This document shows positions 41,672 through 50,204 of a stretch of 64,000 bases of DNA, piece by piece. Location: the NCBI RefSeq assembly GCF_000519125.1, contig NZ_JAEX01000001.1, positions 62,001-126,000 on the forward strand, read 5' to 3'. Made by a program: the position numbers and the translations under genes. Position 1 is the first letter of the stretch. The number at the start of each line of letters is the position of its first letter. The notes under the pieces are model-generated. The model was not told the DNA's origin. It did not search any database and saw nothing but the letters and a program-made list of their open reading frames with translations. This stretch comes from Desulfocurvus vexinensis DSM 17965 (GTDB taxonomy: Bacteria > Desulfobacterota > Desulfovibrionia > Desulfovibrionales > Desulfovibrionaceae).

Positions 41672-43162
41672 ATGAAGATACTGTACTTCCACAGCACCAT
41701 CTGGAGCGGCTTTTTCGCCTCGCTCCTGGGGGCCTATGCGGGGCAGCGCGGGGCGCGCACGGCCATCGTCTGCCCCCGGCGCTTCCGCCAGCCCTACGCG
41801 GCGAACTTCGCCGCCGGGGCCGAGCACGTGGACGCCCCCGACACAGATGCGCCCCAGGACTGGGAGCGCGACCCCGGCGAGGTCGCGCGGGTGGCGGCCC
41901 TGGTGGCCGAGTGCGAGCGGGCCTCGGGCCGGGCCCTGGGGCGTTTCCTGCTGGCCTGCGAGCGCGACATCGGCGCGGGCTATTCCCTGGGCGCCTTCTA
42001 CTGGCCCGCCCTGGAGCCGCGCGCCAGCTGCCTGGCCGACACCGCGCTGCCGGGGCGCATCGCCCTGCGGGTGTTCCGCTTCGTGGAGCAGCTCTTCGAG
42101 CGCTTCCAGCCCGACCTGGTGCTGGCCCGCGCCTTCAACGCGCCCCTGGAGTTCGTGGCCCGGATGCTGGCCGTGCGCGCCGGGGTGCCCATGCTGTGCT
42201 GCCAGTTCTCCAAGGCCATCGGCAAGCGCGCCTTCTGGACCGACGACTACCTGATGTACAACACCCCGGGGCGGGAGCTGTTCGCGCAGTACACCGCCCA
42301 GGGCCGCCCGGCGTCGGACTTCGCCGCCGGGTTCCTGGACGAGTTCCGCACCCGGCCCCGCACCGTGGACTACATCGCCGCCAACTGGGCCCGCACCAGC
42401 GACTGGGCCACGGAGCACCGCAAGTTCCTGGCCCTGGCCAAGGCCGGGGTCCTGCACCGGCTGGGCGGGGGCCAGGGCAAGGCGCCCATGGCCGTGCTGC
42501 CCAAAGTTTGCGAGTATTACCGGGTCCTGCTGGCCCAGCGCTGGCACGCCGGGCGCTTCGCCACCTTCGGCGAGGACGCCCTGGCGGCCATGCCCTACGT
42601 GTACTACCCGCTGCACAAGGAGCCGGAGCTGATGCTCAACTACAAGGCTCCGCTGTGGCACGACCAGTTGCACGCCATCCGCTTCCTGTCGTCCATGCTG
42701 CCCTCGGGGCTGCGCCTGCTGGTGCGCGAGCACCGCTTCAACTGGGGGCGGCGTACCGGAGCCTTCCTGGACGCCCTGGCGGCCATCCCCAACGTGACGC
42801 TGGTCCACCCCCTGGACCCGCAGTTCAAGTACATCCGCCACGCCGAACTGGTGGTCACCGACAACGGCTCCACGGGCTGGGAGGGGCTGCTGCTGGGGCG
42901 GCGCGTGCTGGCCCTTGAGCCCTGTTTCTACGACGTTTTGCCCGGGCTGCACCGCGCGCCCGACCCGCGGGAGCTGGACCGCGTGATCCTGGACGCCCTG
43001 GCCGCCCCGGCTGTGCGCGACGCCGACGGGCACGACCAGGCCCTGGGCCGCTTCCTGGACGCCGAGCGGGCGACCACCCTGGACATCGAGGCCATGCACG
43101 GGGACGTTACCCCGACCATGGCGCGCATCGACGAACTTCTTTCCCTGCGGAGGGCATCATGA
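41672..43162 (+). CDS. Predicted capsule-type GT-B glycosyltransferase (496 aa)
   Basis: The N-terminus MKILYFHSTIWSGFFASLLG and PYVYYPLHKEPELMLNY, SGLRLLVREHRFNWG, VVTDNGSTGWEGLLLGRRVLAL recall capsule polysaccharide (KpsC/KpsS-like) transferases: an H-x-E-P-E acidic motif, a 'REH' motif and the 'S/T-G-x-E' donor loop. These enzymes often add 2-keto sugar acids from CMP donors. Given neighbouring neuB/neuA genes, transfer of a CMP-nonulosonate is a reasonable inference. The stop overlaps the next gene (ATGA). Confidence 0.72.
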   Translation: MKILYFHSTIWSGFFASLLGAYAGQRGARTAIVCPRRFRQPYAANFAAGAEHVDAPDTDAPQDWERDPGEVARVAALVAECERASGRALGRFLLACERDIGAGYSLGAFYWPALEPRASCLADTALPGRIALRVFRFVEQLFERFQPDLVLARAFNAPLEFVARMLAVRAGVPMLCCQFSKAIGKRAFWTDDYLMYNTPGRELFAQYTAQGRPASDFAAGFLDEFRTRPRTVDYIAANWARTSDWATEHRKFLALAKAGVLHRLGGGQGKAPMAVLPKVCEYYRVLLAQRWHAGRFATFGEDALAAMPYVYYPLHKEPELMLNYKAPLWHDQLHAIRFLSSMLPSGLRLLVREHRFNWGRRTGAFLDALAAIPNVTLVHPLDPQFKYIRHAELVVTDNGSTGWEGLLLGRRVLALEPCFYDVLPGLHRAPDPRELDRVILDALAAPAVRDADGHDQALGRFLDAERATTLDIEAMHGDVTPTMARIDELLSLRRAS

Positions 43163-43866
43163 CGCAACCCGCTGCCGCACCCCGGGTGCTGGGGGTCATT
43201 CCGGCCCGGGGCGGCTCCAAGCGGCTGCCGCGCAAGAACGTCAAATCCCTGTGCGGCAAGCCCCTGCTGGCCTGGACCATCGAGGCCGCCGCCCGCGCGG
43301 GCAGCCTGACCGACTGGCTGGTGACCACCGAGGACAGCGAGATCCTCGCCGTGGCCCGGCAGTACGGCGCGCCCACGCCCTTCGTGCGGCCCCCGGAGCT
43401 GGCCGGAGACAAGGTGCGCAACATCGACACCGTGCGCCACGCCATGGAGTTCATGGAGCAGGCCACGGGCCGCCCCTACGACATCCTGGTCCTGCTCCAG
43501 CCCACCTGCCCGGTGCGCGACCCCGCGCACATCGAGGAGGCCGTCTCCCGGCTGTGGGCCTCGGGCCTGGACTCCGCCGCCAGCGTCAAGGGGCCGTACA
43601 AGAAGCGCGACCCGATCCTCAAGGCCATCCGGGGCGGGGCGCTGGAAGACTACTGCCCCGTGCCCGACCGCGCCGACCCCGAGGCCTTCTACCTTTACAA
43701 CGCGGCGCTCTACGCCGTGCGGCGCCAGTGGTTCGTGGAGCATTCGAGCTTCATCTCGCCGCGCCAGGTGCCCGTGATCATGGACCAGTTCCATTCCATC
43801 GACATCGACACCATGGCCGACTTCCTGGTGGCGCAGGCCTACCTGCAGCACCTGGGCCGGGCCTGA
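43159..43866 (+). CDS. CMP-nonulosonate synthetase, NeuA/LegF/PtmB-like (second copy)
   Basis: A 235-residue cytidylyltransferase with VIPARGGSKRLPRKNVKSL, TTEDSEILAVARQYGAP, LLQPTCPVRDPAHIEEAV and the metal-binding DIDTMADFLVAQA end, all close to the NeuA/LegF branch. The activated sugar is probably the product of the first NeuB. ATG 43159 overlaps the preceding stop. Confidence 0.93.
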   Translation: MTQPAAAPRVLGVIPARGGSKRLPRKNVKSLCGKPLLAWTIEAAARAGSLTDWLVTTEDSEILAVARQYGAPTPFVRPPELAGDKVRNIDTVRHAMEFMEQATGRPYDILVLLQPTCPVRDPAHIEEAVSRLWASGLDSAASVKGPYKKRDPILKAIRGGALEDYCPVPDRADPEAFYLYNAALYAVRRQWFVEHSSFISPRQVPVIMDQFHSIDIDTMADFLVAQAYLQHLGRA

Positions 43867-43880
43867 AAGGAGTACGCAGC

Positions 43881-44810
43881 ATGATCAAGACGCGCCCCAT
43901 CCGCGGCGTTGTTCCGGTGGTCGCCACGCCCTTCACCGCCACGGGCGACATCGACGAACCCGCCCTGCGCAGGCTCATGGACTTCCTGTGCTCCCAGCGC
44001 ATCGGGGGGCTGTGGGTCCTTGGCACCGGCAGCGAGGACATGAACCTCGGCTACGACAAGCGCCTGCGCGTGGCGCGCATCGCCACCGAATGCAACGCGG
44101 GGCGCATCCCGCTGGTGCTGGGGGCCGGGTTCTTCGCCATGGAAGACATCCTGCGCTTCATCGACGACACGGCGGACCTGGAGTTCGACGCGTACCACGT
44201 CATGCCCTACCACACGCTGCTCGGTTTCGACCGCCTGGAGTGGTTCTACCGGGCCATCGCCGACCACGCGCCCAGGCCGCTGTGGATGTACACCAGCGCC
44301 AACTGGAGCAAGCCCTTCACCCCGGAGTTCGTGGCCCGGCTCAAGGACCACCCGAATATCGCCGGGGTCAAGTACAGCACCAAGGACGCCGCCTTCCAGT
44401 TCAAGGTCGCGTCCATGGCCTGCGACGAGTTCCAGGTCATCACCGCCGTGGCGCTCCAGTTCTACGCCTGCCTGTGCATGGGCAGCCCGGCGCATACCTC
44501 CAGCCTGGGCAGCGCGCTGCCCGAGGCCATGATCGCCATCTACGAGCACTTCCAGGCCGGGCGCCTGGAGGAGGCCAAGGCCGCCCAGCGCGAGTTGAAC
44601 GCCTTTCTGGGCGAGTGGCCCAAGCGCCTGAAGGCGGACAACTTCCTGCAGGCGGCCCAGGAGAAGTACATCCTGTCCCTGCGCGGCATCTGCGAGCCCT
44701 ACACCAGCAGCTACTACGCCGACGCCGACGAGCAGGAGCGCGCCCTGCTGCGCGGGCTGCTCATGAAGTACGACGTGGGCTTCCGCCCGCAGGCTGACCC
44801 GGGGCGCTGA
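43881..44810 (+). CDS. DapA/NanA-family class I aldolase or lyase
   Basis: A 309-residue (beta/alpha)8 enzyme. The Schiff-base Lys lies in NIAGVKYSTKDAA, the proton-shuttling Tyr in AYHVMPYHTLL, and the pyruvate-binding loop reads LGTGSEDMNL rather than the usual GTTGE. Members split or make 2-keto-3-deoxy acids via a pyruvate imine (sialic acid lyase, KDG aldolase, dihydrodipicolinate synthase). The altered loop speaks against dihydrodipicolinate synthase. In this cluster it may form a 2-keto-3-deoxy acid from pyruvate and an aldehyde, or recycle nonulosonic acid. An AAAGGAGT site precedes the ATG. Confidence 0.9.
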   Translation: MIKTRPIRGVVPVVATPFTATGDIDEPALRRLMDFLCSQRIGGLWVLGTGSEDMNLGYDKRLRVARIATECNAGRIPLVLGAGFFAMEDILRFIDDTADLEFDAYHVMPYHTLLGFDRLEWFYRAIADHAPRPLWMYTSANWSKPFTPEFVARLKDHPNIAGVKYSTKDAAFQFKVASMACDEFQVITAVALQFYACLCMGSPAHTSSLGSALPEAMIAIYEHFQAGRLEEAKAAQRELNAFLGEWPKRLKADNFLQAAQEKYILSLRGICEPYTSSYYADADEQERALLRGLLMKYDVGFRPQADPGR

Positions 44811-44884
44811 CCACCGGCCCCGGCCCGCCTGCGGGCCCGGGGCGCCGTTCACGGGGCGCAGTGCGCCCGGGGAGGAGAGAGCGC

Positions 44885-46474
44885 ATGGCACGCGACATCG
44901 CCGTCATCGGTTCGGGCTACTGGGGCAAGAACCTGGTGCGCAACTACCACGCCCTGGGGCGGCTGGGGCTGATCTGCGACCGCAGCGAGGCCACCCTGGC
45001 GGGCTTCCGTGAGCAGTGCCCCGGCGTGGACACCTGCCTGGCGCTGTCCGACGTGCTCACGCATCCGGCCATCCGGGGCGTGGTGGTGGCCACCCCGGCG
45101 GAGACGCATTTCGCCGTGGCCCGCGAGGCGCTGCTCTCGGGGCGCCATGTCTACGTGGAAAAGCCCCTGGTGCTCGACGAGGCCCACGCCCGCGAACTCA
45201 TCGCCCTGGCCGGGGCGCGCGGGCTCACGCTGATGGTCGGGCACCTGCTCCAGTACCACCCGGCCTTCGAGCGCCTGCTGGCCATGGCCCGGGGCGGGGA
45301 GCTGGGGCGCATCAACTACATCTACTCCCATCGCCTGAACCTGGGCAAGATCCGCCGCGAGGAGAACGCCCTGTGGTCGTTCGCCCCGCACGACATCTCC
45401 ATGATCCTGGCGCTGACCGGCGAGGAGCCGCGCTCGGTGCTGGCCACGGGCGGCAACTACCTGCACAGCGCCCTGGCCGACGTGACCACCACGCACCTGG
45501 CCTTCGCCTCGGGGGTCAAAGCCCACGTCTTCGTGTCCTGGCTGCACCCCTTCAAAGAGCAGAAGCTCGTGGTGGTGGGCGACCGCAAGATGGCCGTGTT
45601 CGACGACACCCTGCCCTGGGCTGACAAGCTGCTGCTCTACCCGCACTCCATCGACTGGAAGGACCAGGCCCCCGTGCCCGTGCGCGGCGAGGCCGAGCGC
45701 GTGGAGCTGGCCCAGGAGGAGCCGCTGCGCCGCGAGTGCCTGCATTTCCTGCGCTGCGTGGACGAGGGCGCCGCCCCGCGCACCGATGGCCGCGAGGGCC
45801 TGGCCGTGCTGCGCGTGCTGCACGCCGCCCAGAAGTCCATGGACGCGGGCTGCGCCGTCACCGGGCTGGGCGCCTGCCCGCTGCCCACGGGCTCGGGCGA
45901 CTACTTCGCCCACGAGACGGCCCTGGTGGACCCCGGGGCGGTGGTCGGCGCGGGCACGAAGATCTGGCATTTCTCGCATGTTTTGCCCGGCAGCGTGGTC
46001 GGTGCGCGGTGCAGCATCGGCCAGAACGTGGTCATCGGCCCCGACGCCGTGGTCGGCGACGGCTGCAAGATCCAGAACAACGTCTCGGTCTACAAGGGCG
46101 TGACCCTGGAGGAGGACGTGTTCTGCGGCCCGGGCATGGTCTTCACCAACGTCTGGAACCCGCGCGCGCACATCCGGCGCATGGACCAGATCCGCCCGAC
46201 CCTGGTGCGCCGTGGCGCGACCATCGGCGCCAACGCGACCATCGTGTGCGGCAACACCATCGGGCGCTACGCCTTCGTGGGCGCCGGGGCCGTGGTCACC
46301 CGCGACGTGCCCGACCACGCCCTGGTGGCGGGCAACCCGGCCACGGTGCGCGGCTTTGTCTGCGCCTGCGGCGAAAAGCTTGATGAGCACCTGGTCTGCC
46401 GGGCCTGCGGCGCGGGCTACGAGCAGGCCGGGCCCGGGCTGGCGCCCCTGCCCGGGGCGCAGGGGCGGGCGTGA
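44885..46474 (+). CDS. WlbA-type sugar dehydrogenase fused to a WlbB-type acyltransferase with a zinc ribbon
   Basis: Residues 1-330 are a Gfo/Idh/MocA oxidoreductase (IAVIGSGYWGKNLVRNY and the catalytic EKPLVLDE). Residues about 340-500 form a hexapeptide acyltransferase (KIWHFSHVLPGSVVGARCSI, IQNNVSVYKGVTLEEDVFCGP). A CxC...CxxC ribbon (CACGEKL and CRACG, about 492-510) ends the chain. Separately, WlbA oxidises and WlbB acetylates C3 of UDP-GlcNAcA-type sugars on the way to a 2,3-diacetamido uronic acid. The aminotransferase between those steps is not nearby. GGAGGAGAG precedes the ATG at 44885. Confidence 0.92.
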   Translation: MARDIAVIGSGYWGKNLVRNYHALGRLGLICDRSEATLAGFREQCPGVDTCLALSDVLTHPAIRGVVVATPAETHFAVAREALLSGRHVYVEKPLVLDEAHARELIALAGARGLTLMVGHLLQYHPAFERLLAMARGGELGRINYIYSHRLNLGKIRREENALWSFAPHDISMILALTGEEPRSVLATGGNYLHSALADVTTTHLAFASGVKAHVFVSWLHPFKEQKLVVVGDRKMAVFDDTLPWADKLLLYPHSIDWKDQAPVPVRGEAERVELAQEEPLRRECLHFLRCVDEGAAPRTDGREGLAVLRVLHAAQKSMDAGCAVTGLGACPLPTGSGDYFAHETALVDPGAVVGAGTKIWHFSHVLPGSVVGARCSIGQNVVIGPDAVVGDGCKIQNNVSVYKGVTLEEDVFCGPGMVFTNVWNPRAHIRRMDQIRPTLVRRGATIGANATIVCGNTIGRYAFVGAGAVVTRDVPDHALVAGNPATVRGFVCACGEKLDEHLVCRACGAGYEQAGPGLAPLPGAQGRA

Positions 46475-46483
46475 GGCCGGGCC

Positions 46484-47698
46484 GTGGCCGTGCGTAAGGT
46501 CGTGGTGCTCGAATCGGGCGTCTCCGGGGGCGGGTCCTTCGAGATTCTCGTGCAGTTCCTGGCCGCCCTGGACCGCAAGGCCGTCGAGCCGGTGGTGGGG
46601 TTCCTGAACGAGACGGTGCACCTGGAGCGGGTGCGCGCCCTGGGCATCGAGGCGCAGTTGCTGCACGACCCGCTGCTTACGGCGGCGCGGCGCGGCGTGG
46701 CCTCGCGGCTGTGGGGGCGGGCTGCGGTGTGGTCCGGCGCGCTGGCCCCGGGCCTGGGGCTGGCCGTGCTGCGCCGGGCCCACGCCGGGCTGGTGCGCGA
46801 TGTGGCCGCCCTGGCGCGCCGCACCGGGGCCGGGCTGCTCTATTGCAACACTCAGATCAGCCGCGACATGTACGGCGTGTTCGCCGCCCGGGCCACGGGG
46901 CTGCCCTGCGTCAGCCACCTGCGCTCCATGGACGGCAGGCTCTTCACCCCGGCCCGGGCCGCCCTGGCCAACGCGACGGTGGCGCGCTTCATCGCCAACT
47001 CGCGCGCCTGCCGGGACTACTGGGTGGGCGCGGGGCTGGACCCGGCGCTGGTGGAAACCGTCCCCGACGCCGTGCCGCCCCTGGAGGCGGCGCCCCTGGA
47101 CCTTGGGGCGCACTGGCCTGCGGCGCGCGGGGCCTCGTGCGTGGTGGGCTGCGTGGGGCGGCTGGTGGAGCTCAAGGGGCAGCACGTGCTGCTGCGGGCC
47201 TTTGCGCGCTTTCTGGCCGCGCGGCCCGGCGCGGTGCTTCTGCTGGTCGGCGACGGGCCCGAGCGGACGGCCCTGGAACGGCTGGCCGGGGAGCTGGGCA
47301 TCGCCGGGTCCGTGGTCTTCACCGGCTTCGAGACGCGGGCCAAGGAGATCACCGCCGCCCTGGACATGCTCGTGCTGCCCTCGCGCTACGATGCCGTGGG
47401 CCTGGTGCTGCTGGAGGCCATGGCCCTGGGCGTGCCGGTCATCGGCGCCGACCGGGGCGGCATCCCCGAGGTCATCGACCACGAGGCCAACGGCCTGCTG
47501 ACGCCCTGGGGCGACGAGCAGGCCCTGTGCCAGGCCATGCAGCGCCTGGCCGCCGATCAGGCGTTGCGCCAGCGGCTGGTGGCGGGCGGGCGCGAGGCCG
47601 TTGCGGGCCGCTTCGGCATCGCGCGCTACGCCGGGGCCGTCACCGCCGTGCTGCTGGGGGCCATGGGCTCTTCCCAAGCGCCGCGTCCTCCCCTATAG
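46484..47698 (+). CDS. GT4-family glycosyltransferase
   Basis: A 404-residue GT-B retaining transferase. VLESGVSGGGSFEILVQFL opens the acceptor domain; CVGRLVELKGQHVLLRAF, LLVGDGPERTALERLA and the E-x7-E donor motif in PSRYDAVGLVLLEAMALG are classic GT4. It follows the WlbAB fusion by nine bases (GTG start) and closes the sugar-synthesis part of the cluster, so it probably builds the glycan from one of these donors. Confidence 0.92.
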   Translation: MAVRKVVVLESGVSGGGSFEILVQFLAALDRKAVEPVVGFLNETVHLERVRALGIEAQLLHDPLLTAARRGVASRLWGRAAVWSGALAPGLGLAVLRRAHAGLVRDVAALARRTGAGLLYCNTQISRDMYGVFAARATGLPCVSHLRSMDGRLFTPARAALANATVARFIANSRACRDYWVGAGLDPALVETVPDAVPPLEAAPLDLGAHWPAARGASCVVGCVGRLVELKGQHVLLRAFARFLAARPGAVLLLVGDGPERTALERLAGELGIAGSVVFTGFETRAKEITAALDMLVLPSRYDAVGLVLLEAMALGVPVIGADRGGIPEVIDHEANGLLTPWGDEQALCQAMQRLAADQALRQRLVAGGREAVAGRFGIARYAGAVTAVLLGAMGSSQAPRPPL

Positions 47699-47708
47699 TC
47701 CGCCCAAC

Positions 47709-48857
47709 ATGAGCACCATTCCCGACGACAACGCGGGGGGCCTCAAGGGGCCGACCTCGAACATCTACAAGTGGGTCCTGGCCGCGCTGATCCTGCTGGC
47801 CCTGTACCTGGGCTACCGGGTCTTCAGCCCGTTCCTGGCGCCGGTGATCTTCTCCTCGGTGCTGGCGGCCATCTTCTACCCGCTCCAGGCCCGGCTGGCG
47901 GCGCGCCTGGGCGGGCGCGACACCCTGGCGGCCCTGGCCGTGCTGGTGCTGGTGGTGGTCTGCGTGTTCCTGCCGACCTTCGTGTTCTTCTCCGGGCTGG
48001 TGTCCCAGGCGGCGACCTCCATCGCCGACCTCACGGCCTGGGTCCGCAGCGAGGATTTCGCGCGGCTGGCCCAGCGCGCCCGGGTGGACGAGGTCACGGC
48101 CTGGCTGCACGAGCGCCTGCCCTTCCTGGACCTGAGCGGGCTGGACATCCAGGCCGGGCTCCTCGATTTTTCGCGCAACCTCGGGCAGACCGTGATCAGC
48201 ACCGGCACGTCCATCGTGGGCAACGCCGTTGACGTGCTGTTCTCCTTTTTGATCATGCTCTTTGTGCTGTTCTTCTTCCTGCGCGACGGGCGGCGCATCG
48301 TGGCCTACGTCAAGTACCTCTCGCCCCTGCACGAGAGCCAGGAGGACTCCATCATCGCCAGCCTGCGCAACGTGTCGCGGGCGGTGCTGGTGGGCGGGCT
48401 GCTGGTGGCCGTGCTCCAGGGCGTGGCGGGCGGCGTCGGGCTGGCCATCGCGGGCATCCCGGCCCTGTTCTGGGGCACGATGATGGGCTTCACCTCGCTC
48501 ATTCCGGTGCTGGGCACGGGCCTGGTGTGGGTGCCCGCCAGCACCTACCTGCTGCTCACGGGGCAGTGGAAGATGGGCGTGTTCCTGCTGATCTGGTGCG
48601 GGGTGGGCGTCACGAGTATCGACACCTTCCTGCGGCCCTATTTCATGCGCGGGTCGTCGGGGATGCCGCTTCTGGCCATCTTCCTGTCGGTCATCGGGGG
48701 CTTGCAGATCTTCGGCCCGGCGGGGCTGCTCTACGGGCCGCTGATCCTGGCCTTCGCCATGGTCATGCTGCGCCTGTACGGCGAGGAGTTCCGCGAGATT
48801 CTTGAATTCGACCCCCGGCGCCCGCCGGGCGGCCCCTGCCCTCCGGGCGAAGGCTAG
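47709..48857 (+). CDS. AI-2E family (YdiK/PerM-like) membrane protein
   Basis: A 382-residue integral membrane protein of the AI-2E transporter superfamily with about eight membrane segments: two after the start (VLAALILLALYLGYRVFSP), one at LAALAVLVLVVVCVFLP, then the periplasmic-facing part, and several in the C-terminal half (LLVAVLQGVAGGVGLAIAG, MLPLLAIFLSVIGGLQIF-like). Family roles include ion antiport and signal export; substrate here is unknown. It begins ten bases after the glycosyltransferase and ends three bases from the convergent MFS gene. Confidence 0.9.
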   Translation: MSTIPDDNAGGLKGPTSNIYKWVLAALILLALYLGYRVFSPFLAPVIFSSVLAAIFYPLQARLAARLGGRDTLAALAVLVLVVVCVFLPTFVFFSGLVSQAATSIADLTAWVRSEDFARLAQRARVDEVTAWLHERLPFLDLSGLDIQAGLLDFSRNLGQTVISTGTSIVGNAVDVLFSFLIMLFVLFFFLRDGRRIVAYVKYLSPLHESQEDSIIASLRNVSRAVLVGGLLVAVLQGVAGGVGLAIAGIPALFWGTMMGFTSLIPVLGTGLVWVPASTYLLLTGQWKMGVFLLIWCGVGVTSIDTFLRPYFMRGSSGMPLLAIFLSVIGGLQIFGPAGLLYGPLILAFAMVMLRLYGEEFREILEFDPRRPPGGPCPPGEG

Positions 48858-48860
48858 CCC

Positions 48861-50054
48861 TTACGCCCCCCGGGGCGAGAAGCGCACCAGCCGCAGCAGC
48901 GGCACCCCGCCCAGGATGCAGCCCCCAAGGACCATGAACCCCGTGGCGAAGGCGCCCCGGTCGCCGAACCAGCCCAGGAGGGTGGGCGTGGCGCCCGAGC
49001 CGACGAAAATGGCCAGCGGCACCACCAGCGACACGGCCACATTGCGCACGCCCTGGGTGTAGGTCTGCGACATGGCTGTGAGCCCCGCCGAGAAGAAGCA
49101 CACCGCCAGGGTCGGCTGGAGCACCACCGCCGCCGCCAGCCAGGGCCCGGAGAGCAGCCCCAGCAGCAGGGTCAGGGCGCCCGACGACGCCAGGGACAGG
49201 GCCGCCGTGCGCCGTGCGCCGATGCGGTCCACCACGAAGCCCGTGGCCAGGGCCACCAGCGGCCCGGCCACGCGCGAGGCCGTGAGCAGGGCGTTGGCCG
49301 TTTCGGGGCGCATGCCGCGCTCGGTGGCCAGGTACAGCGGCAGCATGCTGTAGGGCCCGAAGCTCGCGGCCACGGCCAGGGAGAACAGCACCACCAGCAC
49401 CGGGAAGGCCGGATGCAGCACCACCTCGCGCAGGGCCGCCGCGCGCGGGGCCGCGCCGCGCGCGTCGCCGCCGCGCCCGAAGGCCTTGAACAGCGCGCCC
49501 AGCCCCAGAGCCAGCACCCCGAAGAGCAGGAACACCCCGCGCCAGGGCAGCACCCCCGCCAGGGCCGCCGCCAGGGCCGGAACGGTGACGAAGGCCAGGT
49601 TGGGGGCCATCTCGTGCACGGCCAGGCCCCGGCCCCAGTGCCGGGGCTCCAGCAGGGTGGTGATGGTCGCCACCGCCGAGGGGAAGTACAGCCCGCCCGC
49701 CAGGCCCGTGGCCAGCAGCAGCGCCCGCAGCTCGAAGAAGGACCGCGACAGGCCCACGCCGATGAGGAAGGTGCCCAGCAGGGCCGTGGACAGCAGCACC
49801 GTGCGGCGGTGCCCCAGGCGTCCGGCCACGAAGCCCGAGCAGGTCATGGACAGGCTCATGCCCCCGGCCACGAAGAAGAACAGCCCGCCCGCGCTGGCGT
49901 GATTGATGCCGAACTCGTGCTCCACCAGCCCGAGCAGCGGCGCCAGGATGACCCGCGAGACGAAGTTGGCGTAGAACAGGCCCGCCAGCAGCAGCAGCGA
50001 GGGCAGGGCGGCGCGCAGGGGCAGGGGGGTGTCCCGGGGCGGGAGCTGGGGCAT
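48861..50054 (-). CDS. Major facilitator superfamily transporter
   Basis: A 397-residue protein with twelve predicted membrane segments in two halves joined by a charged loop (FKAFGRGGDARGAAPRAAAL, about 190-210). GRLGHRRTVLLSTALLG after segment 2 and its echo DRIGARRTAAL in the second half are the MFS loop motifs. No specificity can be read. It is convergent with the AI-2E gene and divergent from the GT4 gene at 50205. Confidence 0.9.
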   Translation of the reverse strand: MPQLPPRDTPLPLRAALPSLLLLAGLFYANFVSRVILAPLLGLVEHEFGINHASAGGLFFFVAGGMSLSMTCSGFVAGRLGHRRTVLLSTALLGTFLIGVGLSRSFFELRALLLATGLAGGLYFPSAVATITTLLEPRHWGRGLAVHEMAPNLAFVTVPALAAALAGVLPWRGVFLLFGVLALGLGALFKAFGRGGDARGAAPRAAALREVVLHPAFPVLVVLFSLAVAASFGPYSMLPLYLATERGMRPETANALLTASRVAGPLVALATGFVVDRIGARRTAALSLASSGALTLLLGLLSGPWLAAAVVLQPTLAVCFFSAGLTAMSQTYTQGVRNVAVSLVVPLAIFVGSGATPTLLGWFGDRGAFATGFMVLGGCILGGVPLLRLVRFSPRGA

Positions 50055-50204
50055 GGCGCGGGTCTCCGGGCGGGTTGGGGTGCGAGCACGGTCTTACCGC
50101 CCAACGCGAGCCGGGGCAACGGGAAAGACCAGCGCGCTCCCTCCGGCCCTGGCGCGCGCAAAACAGGTTTTGACGGGACCCGGCGTTTGCGGCAAGGGAA
50201 GCGA

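Noticed and set aside
33968-44810. Reading the FAH, ALDH and DapA-family genes as an ordinary sugar-acid catabolic operon
   Set aside because: They are interleaved and translationally coupled with neuB, neuA and glycosyltransferase genes, with no sugar-acid dehydratase, transporter or catabolic regulator, so a biosynthetic role is more likely, though not proven.
43881-44810. Calling the DapA-family gene dihydrodipicolinate synthase
   Set aside because: The pyruvate-binding GTTGE loop is changed to GTGSE, and the gene is in a sugar-acid cluster rather than with lysine or peptidoglycan genes.
25527-48857. Recent horizontal transfer of the glycan cluster
   Set aside because: Base composition and codon use look like those of the flanking core genes and there is no integrase, tRNA or insertion sequence at the borders; older transfer remains possible.
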